From NCBI GenBank assembly GCA_011763485.2, contig JAANSK020107794.1, forward strand, positions 1-26,631: a DNA stretch of 26,631 nucleotides, written 5' to 3'. The position numbers and the translations under genes were made by a program. The DNA is from Isoetes engelmannii. Taxonomy: Eukaryota > Streptophyta > Lycopodiopsida > Isoetales > Isoetaceae. The notes under the pieces are model-generated. The model searched no databases, had not been told where the DNA came from, and saw nothing but the letters and a program-made list of their open reading frames with translations. Shown piece by piece: positions 11,701 to 23,700 of this stretch; position 1 is the first letter of the stretch, and each line of letters starts with the position of its first letter.

Positions 11701-14700
11701 GTCGACCTATCTATCCTCATGGGAGATCAAGACAAGGAGTATGGGGAGGCTTATGTGAGGGAATTGTCTGGTGATGAATCAGATGCTCTTTTGGGAAGGC
11801 TGATACGCAGATTGTCAACTGTTATTGTGCGATATGTCCCAAATTTCTGGCGGCTAGCACTCTCTGTGTTTGAGGGGAAGTTTGCAACAGTAAGTGAGTT
11901 ATTTGGAAAAGCATAATCGGTGGTATATATCTTTGACTTGTTTTGGATTATTAGGCTTCTCGAGGATCAGCAACAGATGCATTTGGCATTAGAGGAAAAG
12001 AGAATCAAGATTATTATGCTCAGAATCAAGCTGAAGATTTGACATATACTGCACACTCTTTGGACGAAGTCATTGCAATGGTTCACGGGATCATATTGCT
12101 ATATGATTCGAAAGTAAGTTCATAATTTGTCGTCCTTCAGTGCTCCTGATTTGGATAATTATATGTGCACAAGCATGCTAAGAACAATTTTTCTGACGTA
12201 CATTTACCAAACATGCCAAGGCCTCGAGATTGAGCATACTGGGTCATAATAATTCCTCTCTATATTGGTTATTATCCATATTTATGATAAAGCAGTTTGT
12301 AAGGGCTCAAACAGCGTTGACCAACTCCTACCATGCCACACGCTTTGAACTTAACTGGCACTAAGGAGACTTAGCAGCTGGTTTCAAACAGGAATGCATT
12401 GAGCTTGCAAATTATGGCCAGATTAGTAGCAAAATTTTTCTTCTCATTTAAGCATAAAGAAAGATTGCTGAATACCACGGTATTCAGCACCATGGTATTC
12501 AGCAGAATGGTGGTATCTATAACGTAGGTTGCACTTACAGTAGATAAAATCATACTTGTCATAGACGCCATTGTTTGGCCATTGCTTAATTATCTACAAA
12601 TCAAGCGAAGCTGCCAATTTGCTGCTGCTCAAATTCAACTTCGTCTGTATATTGGGGGAATGCCCTTTGTAAACGTTTGGGACCTCAATTTTCCAGGAAC
12701 TTTGGAATATAATTAAGTGATGTCTGAGCTTTTTCTTTCCACTTGAGGCAGAGCCAAGGATTGTAATCCAGGGTTGAAAGAAAGGAAGGAACAAGGGGAT
12801 TGCTGTCTTTTCTTGTCCAACTTATGTCGAAATTACCCTGCCATGCTCCATCAAAATAGATTCCTATTAGTTAGCAAAACAGACAATGTTGAACAGTAAC
12901 ATTTATACACCAAAATAGGTGGTCGATGTAAATTGCAGGTTATATAAAACGTAGCACATTAAAGGTTAGTTTATTATGCTAATATATCGTCTTCAAGCAG
13001 GTCCAAACTGCCAGTTTAGGACTTGCGGATGCCAGTGCAACACGTCCGTATATGAGGGAGGCTTTGGGTGAGATCTTTAAAGTCTGCATTGTACTTGAAG
13101 AAAAGGACTGCGTACCTCTCACTGCTGGTAGACATCTCTTTTGCTTCATTATAATTTGGTGGTATTTTTTGTCATGCATGCGGTTGTGACTATCATGAAC
13201 AAAGTGCATATAAAAAAGATAGACATAGCACAAAGTCTTAGAAGCTTTTCTGGAAGCATGTGGCATATTCTCTATTTTCTTGTAAACGCTCAAATTGTAG
13301 ACTTCCAATCTTTTTGGCATTGACCGTTGCACCAGAAATGAGCCCCAGATGATGGCGACTGCTTTGACCTTGATTGACCATGTGTTAAATCCATCTTGGC
13401 CACTTATATTATCAATATAATTATTGCCATATGTTAACCTTGTCGGCCATCTGTTGAGCCACCCTGGTCTGTGTACGTTAACAATTCTTCTCGAGACACA
13501 CAGGAATGGCAGGAATAACTTCACAAAGTCCGATTTTGCATCTACCAAATTTCCATGTCGAAATCTCAGCAGGAGAATTGGCTTGGATGAGGAACATGGA
13601 AAATCCTTGGCTGGATCTTCTGGACAAACAACTAACAAGCTTAACTTGGGCATTGGAGAAAGGCAGATTGATGAAATTGGCAATATCTACCAGCAATATG
13701 GAATACACCTTTTTTTGGAGTATGAAACAAATCAAAGAAGACCTTCAGAACCAGCTGCAAGAAGCTTCCATATGTTGCTAAGAATGCGAATGTATCCTTA
13801 CCTCAGGAACCAAAACTAAGTGCATAACCCTTCTTTAGAAATATCGCATTATCCACCAGCAATTTGAAAGACACCATTTGTTGGAGTATGAAGCAAATCA
13901 AAGGAGAACTTCAGAACCAGCTGCAAGAAGCTTCCATATGTTGATAAGAATGCCAAGGTATCCTTACCTCAGGGACTGAAAGAAAGCGCATAACCCTTGT
14001 TTAGAAATGTGTCCGATCCTTGGACCTTTTGTTCATAAGAGATACATGCAAGCTACCCAGACCAATAAAAGATTGTAGGGTGAGTGTATCGATCTCACCC
14101 TCTGCCTGAAACTTGGTTGCAGCAGAAAGCTTGGGCTTAGAGAAATGGTGAATGTACCAGTGTCAAGGCTAACAATTTGCTCCCTCTCCAACTATGAAGA
14201 TAGACATGTAAAGATCCTCAGACCCTGAGGCTTCGATAGAAGATGAATGATTTGCTGAATAATTTGCCCGATTTGGAGGATGGAGAATACAAAGGAAAGT
14301 GAGAACTGCTGAACAAGGAAACAAGACAAAGTGCCTATCTAACGTTGTACGATCAAAAAGTGGAAATCGAGTTCTGATGGGTTATTTGTTTAATTTATTA
14401 TCAAACCGTTTCTAATCAGTGTTCTGGAGCTGCTTTATTTTTGTATCTTTTGGACCTGATGATGCAAGGCAGCCTGCGGAGCTCAGGAAAACCCGATCAA
14501 GTCATAGCTGCAGATATATTGTTGAACAGGTAAGGAAGCTTGTGGCTAAAAACTCATCACAATAGCTATGGCAGTGCCGAATCATCAAGAACATTGGGAA
14601 GAACCCAATTCAATTTTCGTGTGGCCAATGTCAGATGATAAAAGCCAGGCAAAGGAGTGCCAGAAGAATATAGAGGCCACAAGGACCAAGCCATATCCGA

Positions 14701-17700
14701 ACATAGCTTACAGAAGCTGAGGGAACTTGAAGCAAAAACTGGAGGGGAAAACTTTTAGGAACTTCGAGAAACACCAAGAATCCAGCAACAACAGCAAAAG
14801 ACTCCAGAAAAGTTCTCGCTGACATACAAATGCAAAAGTACGTCTGCACATCCAAGATGAAGATGAAGTTTGAAATCCCTCTGATAGGAAACAGTTACAC
14901 AACAAACAAGCATCCATCAGCATTGATAGATTGAATGCAATAAATACTCTACAAATGACAGCACTATATCCCGCAACAACCAAACTGCCCAAATTCTTTA
15001 CTTCTTGAAATGATGCTGGTTGATTAGTTTAATTTTGTTAGCTTTGGGTAAGAAATGGACTTTGGGCAGCATCAGAAACGTGCTCTGGATTATCTAATCG
15101 CATCGCCATTAATTTTAATAAATGCAATACCTTTGGCAGTGTGACAATCTTTTTGGGAGGAAAGCAATTGAGCATCAAGAAAGATTTAGATAAAAAATAA
15201 AGGAGGCTACAGAGTGTAAAGGAGGCTACAAAGTTTAGAAGACGTTAGGCTGGCCCTTTGAACCAAAAGGGCATCAGATTTATGATTATTTCCATATGAT
15301 ACACAAAGATTCAACTCCACATCTCTGCCTACCACCTCAACCATATGGCGGTGAGATTAGATGCCTGATGCTCAACAAAAAGAGATGAAGCTCAGCCTGG
15401 AGTACATTATTTGTATTAGTTACACTGTAGACACCCATATAGAAGGCCCGGCTGTTGATGGGGCAGGTGGGCCTAATTTTACAACTGTATAATCCCTTTC
15501 CACCTGAGATATAATGCTAAGTGTTGGCTTGCTCCTTGTAATTCTCCTTCAGCCATGAATTGGAGGGCTGTCTCAATGGGATTTGGTTTGCAAGAGTTGT
15601 CCGCCATAGTGTTGATGCACTAAAAAGAGACTCTAAAAAGGCATGAACCATTTGATCCGACAAGATCTAAATATTTCTTCCAAGTCGTGGCCAGGGGAGG
15701 GTTAATAGGAAAGAAACCAACACTTGAAGACATCTTAACAAGAAGACGTCTTTGCAAACCAGCACCCTTTCATCTTCTCAGCCAATCCTTCTAATATTTA
15801 AAAGCAAGCCGTGGATGTCTGCATTGACCTTGCTGCAAGATACCAAACTGGTGCATTTTCTGTAGAATAGGCAGGCCAGAAGTTGGAATGTTGCGTCTAG
15901 CTGCGAAAAACAGATGTTCATGTGCTCCATGGCGTCTCGAGGCCCAAGTGAGCATTAGATATAAATTAAGTTAAATTAAAATAATCATTTCTAACAAGAA
16001 ATATTTTTGAAGCCTCTCTATTTGTGTCCGGTCCTTGGCTACATCTCTTGGATAACCTTCGCCTCAGCGCAGCAAATTGAGCACTTCCCAGATGACCTCT
16101 GGCTTCTTGCTCCCTTTACAAACAATGGAAATTTGGCCCTCACAAGTCTCTTAATAGGCTGAGATCACTGCTGCATAGGTAAGAGGAGAGACTGGTACAG
16201 AAAAGCCTTTTGTATAGTGTTTAGGATGATGAATTGAGGTGGGATGGACGTCCGCTGATCCAGTCCTGTTGGATGGAATTCTCTCTTTGGACCTTAGGCA
16301 GTGGTTCCCATCGTAGGGCTCTTGACCCTTCTCTAGCCTGATCAGACATTCATCATGAAAGAATTTGAATATCTAGGCAGCAAGAATCACACATACCTGG
16401 TACTAGCTAGCAATACACTCCTCACGGCTCATCGATCCAAGCCTAGACAACATGGTGTTGATGTTCCTTAAAAATCTAGAAGATAAAGCGGGCAGCCTTT
16501 TCCTCACATTTTCGCTCTTCCGATTAAATAGCAGAATGCTTCCGGTTGAGTAGCAAATTGTCAAACTTTAATACCCTATAACTCTAACCATGTCATTGCC
16601 GATGCGTACCATCCTTTTGAATAGATAGATAGCTTCGCCTTCTAAGAATAACATTCTGTCTGTAGTAATGACAATTATGGACTTCTCCCGGACCTAGCTG
16701 GCCTTTGAGCAGTTGAGGATATGTTTGCAGGGATATTCGTTTGCAGAGATAGTATTATCTGAGTGTTTGTTTCTTGGTTAACATTATGGCATGTTTCTTG
16801 TTAACATGCAGCAAGAATAACTAAACTATGCAGGTATTTGGCAGTTGAAGCTCTCTTCGCTCTGCATGCCGGTGTCACTAGGCTGTTTATTTCGAAGTTG
16901 TGCGACTTTATGCATGCATCTACTTTAGACCTAGTCCGTGAGGAGGACTGGGTACCTGTACCAGCTGTGGAGCAAAATGGCTCACCATTTGCCATTTCTT
17001 CTCTTCCTCTAAAGTTCCAGAATATGCTAGTGGCGTCTATAGAACATATAATGGAGTAAGTGTGTTCCTCCATGTCGTGATGGATTTGTGAAAACATGGG
17101 GAATGACGTTCTTTATGTTAATGTTGTGCACGTGGTTATTGTTGGTAAAGCTAGGAAATTGGGATTATTTCATGCTATTCCTGTTTGTTTCAGGATGGTT
17201 GAAAGGATACACAATATTGCATCCATTAATGCTGAGATTAATGCTCAGGCATTTGAAATTGAAGCCTCTTTGAGAAATACCTTCTTTCATTGCTTCCTTG
17301 ATCTTGCTGGTAAGCCCACTTCTTAGGTTTTCCATTTTTATTTCAGTGTAATCTATATTGTAGTTTCAATTTGTAACAACAGTATAGCTAGGCTTGCTTT
17401 TGACTTATTTACCATTACATGCGTAGTGGGGCCAAGCATCTGTCAGGTAGAAGAAAATTTGGATGGATTTGGCTGACATGTTTTAGAATCATAGATGGGC
17501 TACTATATCAGAAAAAGAACATACTATTGTCTCCTTAGAGATCTAACGTCTTTGTAGGAGCTCATGAGGTATTATGACCAGAATTGCCATGGTCTCAGTA
17601 GCTATCCTGTTAGTTAACATGTAACTAGTATAATGTCGTAGGTTCCCAGATGCATCTAGGGATTGATTGTTGAAACCAGACCCTCATGCAACTAACTGCC

Positions 17701-20700
17701 TTGCCTACAAGCAGACCCTTCGAATTTGGATGATCCTCGCGTTTCCTCATGCAACTAACTGCCTTGCCTACATCATAACAGGAAGGTATCATTGCCTCTT
17801 TAGAGATGCAACAACTCTGCCGCAGCTATGAACTTTTATGAATAGAAATGCAGGGTTATTTGTTCCTGAACTTGCTAAATAGCAAAGGAGTGTCCTTGAA
17901 GAAAGAAGTATCACAACAGGGAAATGATATAATCCTCACTATAGAGAAGGAAATCTTGAGAGAGAGCTACATCAGCGCGCCTTTGGAGAGAATAAATGAT
18001 CAAAAACACAAAAATAAAGCAGTCCTTTCCTACGAAAAGATTTGGAAATTGGGCTAAATACAAATATTAGGGGTAATTTTGGAAAATCTTTCTAGGAAAG
18101 TTATGTTAGATTCTGAATAGATGTTTTTAGCTAGGCATATAATGCCGTGTATATCTGGTTTTTTTCTTCTGCAGATTTTATTTAATCTTTCTTTCTTTAC
18201 TTCTTTTCCTTATCTTTCTTCTCTATACACTCTTCTACACAAGCTTTTCTTCTCTACACACTTTCTATACACTTTGCTTTCTCATCTTTCTTCTCTATAC
18301 ACCAAGCCTGCCTAAACACTTTTCCCCACAAGCTTTGCTCTTCTACAGCTCTTGCGACTAAGAAAGCCTATAAAAAGTTGATCCACATGAAAAAGATAGC
18401 ATACATAAAACAAGTGAGGGAAGATATGCTCAACTTGATGTACAGTAATAAATCTGCTAATTTTTGGCAGAAGCTTCTTGCTAAGAAATCTGACTTGCCT
18501 CTTAAAGACCCAAAGGTATGGACCACACATGCTCGTTCACTTCTAGCTGTGGGAAAAGCAGATTGTTAGACATTGGGTTGCAGACTTCTCTTTTCCCTAC
18601 TTCCCTTATCTGGGACGCTATAAGCAAAATGAACACGGTGTGTTAGAGTATGATGACTGTGCATGCTGAGTCATCCACTTGTTAAATTGTGAAGTCTTGG
18701 ATGACATTATAACCTTGCCAGTTCCTGTGATTCATGATGAACAGAGGAAGAAGAAGCAAAATACAAAGAAGAAGAAAAAGAAAAAGAAAAAGGAAAAGAA
18801 GCAGGAACCTGCTTTGGTTGTTAGTTCTGAGATATCTCATTTTATGCTTCCTGTTCCTGAGATTCGTGATTCTCCTTCTGATTCTAATTGTTTCGAGAAT
18901 TTTTTGGAAGAGGCTGCATGTATGGGAAATGCCCAAGTGTTGGACCAATCAGATCTTATTACTGCTAGTCACACGAGCATGTTGACGTCGTGTGAGCAAG
19001 GTACTCTTCATCCTATTCCAGATTTACGATCTTGTGAAGGTCCTCACAATAATCTGTATCAGACTTTGGAGTATTTTTCATTGGGTTCAGAGGTCATTCA
19101 AGTGTCCAATGATACTTCTGGTGTTTTGAAGGAGCTTTGGAATGATATTCTAGCAAAGGCAGAACTGGACCTGGTCATATTACAAGAGAGGGATGATGAT
19201 TTTGTGGAGCCTAAGCTTGATCTGTCACATCTAGTTGTACCTTCACAGTTTTGTGAAGATAATCGACCAGTTCTCATTCAGCTTCTTATGGATGATGCAG
19301 ATCAACCTGCAGGGCTTCATGACACTGATAGTATGGAAGAAGAGTTGCTTATTGACCTTCCTTGACTGAATGTTGATGAGAAGACTTCTGTTTTTGATAC
19401 TATTATGTCTCAGGTTCATATTCAGCAGCAGCAGCTAGACCTACCTCTTCACATCTGTTTAAATGTTCCATTTAGTTGCACACATGGTGCGAAGTTGGAG
19501 GATCATCCTAACTTGGATCATTGTTTGGGGTACATTTCTTACCCTGAGATTGGAGGATTAACCAAGCAGCTAAAGGTAAGTTACAGGTGCTTGCATTTGA
19601 GAAATCAAGTATTAATTGTTGTTGAAGATTCAGATTTATCCATGCATGGAGAAAATTTACTAGCTGCAGAGGATTCTCATGAAATAATGGAGTTACATTC
19701 AGCAGGGCAGTTTTCTGAATTTCAGCATAATATCAGCAAGTTTTCTTTTGATAGCTATCAGACAGAATGGTCCTTCTACATCAGACAGAATCTGGTTATG
19801 AATGACTCTTATTTTGGCAAGAAAAGAAAATGGTATAGAGGCAGAAAGACATGGTTCAAGACTCGAAACTTTTGGCAGCCATGGCTTTTATTGTGGTTAA
19901 GTTTGCTCTATTTTATGAGCACTGCTTGATCTCAGGGGGGATGTTCCATCCTCTCTGCTAGTTAGATGTCTGTGCATTTATTTGTCTGTGCACGTCATCA
20001 GGGGGGATGTTAGAGTATGATGACTGTGCATGCTCAGTCATCCACTTGTTGCTGACATGGCACCATTACATATGCCATAGTCACGCTTCACTAGTTTCAG
20101 TTCTTCACTAGGATCTTAGCGCTTCACGCTGGTTGTCTTTCTCTATTCCTTCATAGTCATAGAGCACTAACACGGTGAAAGCAAAGGATTGTGAGGAACT
20201 GCAGGCTGAATTTCTGATCCATGGGATACCCTTGCGCCTATTGTGGCAGATTTATTCAATGAGATTATATGCTCGGGCTTTCCAAAAGCATGGACCATTA
20301 ATATCGTCAAGCTAATTTTTAAGGCCGGAGATCCAATGAATCCAAACAACTACCGCCTTATAATGATTGGACATTATTAGGGACCACTGTTTTTTTAGGG
20401 ACCCGATCGCTTCGAGGCAGCCTATGACTACGAACTTTTCAGACCAGAAATGTCGTGCTTTATATATGCATGAGATCACCAAACTTGGGATGGTCAAACA
20501 AAACGAGAGTGAATCAGCTAATTCAGACATGAATCAGCAAAGGATTCGACATCATTAAACAGTAGTAGGAAAAGGAAATCAGAATTGTTGGTTGAGGTCA
20601 CACAATGGCCAAAAAGGCTGAAAAAGATGCTAAATTGCTCCATTTGAATTCTTTCAAAAGAAGAAAGGCTACTAAGGGAATACAAGCATCTCAGCATTTT

Positions 20701-23700
20701 TTTCAGTCCCTAAAGGCGATTAGATGAACCAGTCATGACGTAGATTCTATGATAAGTTTACTTTGTTTCTTTTAATTACTTGCTAGATTTACCTAGCAAT
20801 TTCAACCTAGGGGGATGCTCCTAGATAGTGAAGTTTTGATGTATCTATTTAGTCTGTCATTGATTTCTGATTAGTTGTTGTGGTATAAAACATCATTAGT
20901 GTCTTGGAGGCTTTTACCCTCCTTGTAGATCCATATTTTGCATTTTCTTGGTTTCGTAAATCCTTTGGATCTTTCGTGTATATACGTCAATAAATCTTTC
21001 TTTCCTCCTCCTTTTCTGTCCTAGGTCTAAAATGCATAATAGATGTTGATTCTTCTTTACGTGATATTTTTACTATTATAAATGCAGAATATATGGAGAA
21101 GTTAGTGAATGAGATTTCACAGGCTGACTTGCAAGATGGAAGTGGTAGATCTGATAATGATAGAAATTACTTCAGAGCCGGTGAATTTGTTGGCCTGCAA
21201 ATGGGTTTGGAAGTTTCAAATCCCCATCAGAAGCTTTTGATGATCCTCAGTAATGCTGGTTACATAAAAGACGTTCTTCTTCCCGAGTTGTTGTCTAAAT
21301 ATGAGCATGTACTGAGCTATGGGTATGTTCCACACTTGTTAGATAACTTATTTTGCATAGTTAGGCTGTGGTATGTAAATTCTTATTGATGATGCAAGAA
21401 AGACCCAAAGGGGATTGACCAAGTGTGGGGTATGAAGGATTACCAAGAAGTTGAGAAACACCCTTCTTACTGAGACTAGCTAAGCCGATGGAAAATGTGT
21501 ATTTTGACGGATCATAATGTTGAATACTGCAATATATATTGTTATATTGGTTAACTTCGTCGTAATGTTCAAACTTTCCATTAAGCTAATGACTCAATTG
21601 AATTTTAGCTCAGATAGTGAAATTTGGTCCTGTCAATCTGCTCTTGAATTCGACAAGCGTAGAACCAGAATATCATCAAGCTAGTCTATTTGTATTGAAA
21701 AAGCCAGAGGTTTTCCTGCACTTCAGCGAACAAAATAAATTTTCTGATCCTGTAGATTGCTTCTTTGAGGTCCAGCTAAGCCTGTTTGCTGAGGAACTCC
21801 TCAAATCTGCAACCACGATCAAACTAGTTGATTTGACAAGCCAACTAAGGTGGAGTATAAAATGTATGTGCGGAGAAGTAAATATGCCATATTGGAGCTA
21901 TTAATACCTTGCTAGTTGTTATAGGTAGCTTATGTTAAGATGTTCCCTGCCTAGTGGAATGAAATTCAGTTCTGAGCTGTCATTTTGTGGAAAATACTGT
22001 GAAAATTTTATCTTCTGATATATTACTGTCCTCATTAACGTGATAACTGTTTTGCTACTGTACTTGCACTCTTACAGAAAACAACACGCATTCTGGTAAA
22101 GTTGTATACTATGGCTAGGGTTACTAACTCTTTAAATGCTCATAGGGAAGAGTCTGCTTCTCCGACGGCAAAAGAGGTCGAGAGTAACTTATCAGCCTTG
22201 GAATTGACAACACTCAACCAATATAATAATTTAAAGGTGTGGTCAGGTGATTCTGCCTATGGTTCTAGCATTGGGATCTAGCTCATCTGTTTTAAAATGT
22301 CTGTTTTTATTTGCACATCTAGGCGGTGGTCATAGAAACTGCTGCTACTGCCTATATTTTGGACGATCCCACCTTGTGGGGTTCTGCTCCTCCAGTAAAG
22401 GTAAGCTGAAGTTTACTTATTTTTTTAACTTCCATCTTGATTCTGAGCAATAGATATCCCCTGAGATAATATGTTGGAGAACTATTGAAATACTATCTGG
22501 TCTCGTATCTATACTGGGCTTAACGAATAATTAGGCTCCATCCCTATGAGAACGAACATCTTTAAGGACGTAATGAGCATGTTAAGGTCTGAAGGTTTTC
22601 TGTTGCATTGCTTGATTGGCGCCTTTAAAGGATGATGGTCTGAGAATTCGAGGCTGCTCTTAAGTCCATTTAGAGCTGTCAACCATTCATTGTCCAGGTG
22701 TAGTTCCTACTTGGATCTTTTCCGTCCCGCTTTGATTATCTAAGGGATGCCAGATGGAGTTAGGCAGCCTGGTTTTGGGAATAAAATTGAAGTTATGCAC
22801 TTTTGCTTCAAACTGGTGATTGCCCTTTGCCTTACTTCAAATAGAGCTTTAGTATAGCAAGCAAGAAAGGAACAAGGGAGTAATGAAAGACAGGGACTTG
22901 AGTACATTATGTGCACATTTTTATAATGGTATTCTCTTGTGGTCTTCTACACTAAGAGCCGTGAAGAACACATTGGCATAAGTGTCCAGACCAACCATTG
23001 AGCAGATGCTGCATATTGTTGCTTCACCAAGCAAGCAAGCATTTGAAGGATTTAAAGAGTGCCATTCAAAAATTCACTTCTGGAACTGCTTCAAAGCCCC
23101 TGAAATGTGCAGATAAACATGCTTTTGTGCTGCTTGCAGGGCGTCCGCGATGCTGTCATCGAGTTGATGTATCCAATGGTGAAAGTTCATGCAGAGGTAT
23201 TTTTTTACTCTGGATGTCCTTTAGTATGTCTCTTTTATGCTTCTTCATTGCAGTTTCACTTGCACTGAATATATACTTTCCTGTTTTGAAGGTGTATGCA
23301 GGGGCCAAGCCATTCTTGCAGAAGGTTCTCAGCGTTTTGACTGAAGGGTTGATGGTTGCGTTACTCAAAATCCTAACTGAGCACAAGACAAATGCTTTGG
23401 ATATTAATGGATACTGTCAACTCATGCTTGAGGTGGGTGTTCAACCTAAAATGTCTACTTCTGTTATTTATCCCGTTATTAGTTTATACAGAGGACTTAA
23501 CTAAGCCTGTTCATTTTTGTAGTTGGAATACTTGAATACTGTTCTTCAAGTATATTCCACACTTGGCGTCCAGGAAGCTAACAAATCTGTAAAAGAAATT
23601 CTGTTGGAAAAAGTGCTTGCGTCGCTAGGAGATTCGATAGAGAACATGGGTCATAATCGCCGGCCAACCCGAGGAAGTGAGGATGGCTTTGACGACAGAT

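Larger units (their letters stand above)
18641..20172 (+). mobile_element. Short LTR retroelement fossil
   Basis: Termini are TGTTAG at 18641 and CTAACA ending at 20172, a perfect 6-bp inverted pair. They are flanked by a 5-bp target duplication CGGTG (18636-18640 and 20173-20177). The first 43 bp of the element are repeated with one mismatch at the start of the right LTR (20008-20172). The right LTR is preceded by a purine tract, aggggggatg. The interior has open stretches with a lysine-rich run near 18750-18800, acidic segments, and a tryptophan/leucine-rich hydrophobic stretch near 19880-19925. No capsid, protease, reverse-transcriptase or integrase motif was recognised, so it is incomplete or non-autonomous, superfamily undetermined. 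Near identity of the end repeats and intact target duplications point to a fairly young insertion. Confidence 0.85.
18354..20375 (+). mobile_element. LINE fragment, interrupted by an LTR element
   Basis: The left piece (18354-18640) reads ATKKAYKKLIHMKKIAYIKQ, then FWQKLLAKKSDLPLKDPKVW. This is the basic linker between endonuclease and reverse transcriptase typical of plant non-LTR elements. The right piece (20173-20375) reads VKAKDCEELQAEFLIHG, then after a frame change APIVADLFNEIICSGFPKAW and IFKAGDPMNPNNYRLIMIG, the first conserved blocks of LINE reverse transcriptase (KA-G-DG---E and K-GD---NYR-I). The endonuclease and the catalytic FADD block are not present. The two pieces are contiguous in the family once the LTR element is set aside. 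There is a stop near 18567 in the left piece. The LINE lies in the sense direction of SEC5. Confidence 0.8.
17310..21087 (+). other. SEC5 intron 14 with nested elements
   Basis: At about 3.8 kb this is the largest intron, with gtaagc and tgcag ends. It contains a 63-bp-spaced pair of 28-bp repeats, a pyrimidine-rich tctttcttctctatacac-type tract at about 18180-18310, a LINE fragment, and an LTR element inserted into the LINE. 20376-21087 is unassigned; a stretch at about 20920-21000 ending tcaataaatc resembles the 3' end of a transcribed element, but that is a guess. Confidence 0.85.

Noticed and set aside
12979-13683. 234-codon open frame on the minus strand
   Set aside because: It overlaps SEC5 exon 12 antisense, lacks an ATG-led conserved domain I recognise, and other frames are also open there. 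Likely chance.
17790-18180. Possible solo LTR or leader of another retroelement in intron 14
   Set aside because: The texture (gggtaattttggaaaatcttt, gttagattctgaataga) looks LTR-like, but I found no paired terminus or target duplication.
20475-20492. 18-bp identity atcaccaaacttgggatg shared with 24793-24810
   Set aside because: The match does not extend on either side, so common origin cannot be argued.
21608-21904. Long open frame (95 codons) in SEC5 intron 15
   Set aside because: Its reading does not resemble SEC5, and the family length is satisfied without it. It is kept only as a splice ambiguity.
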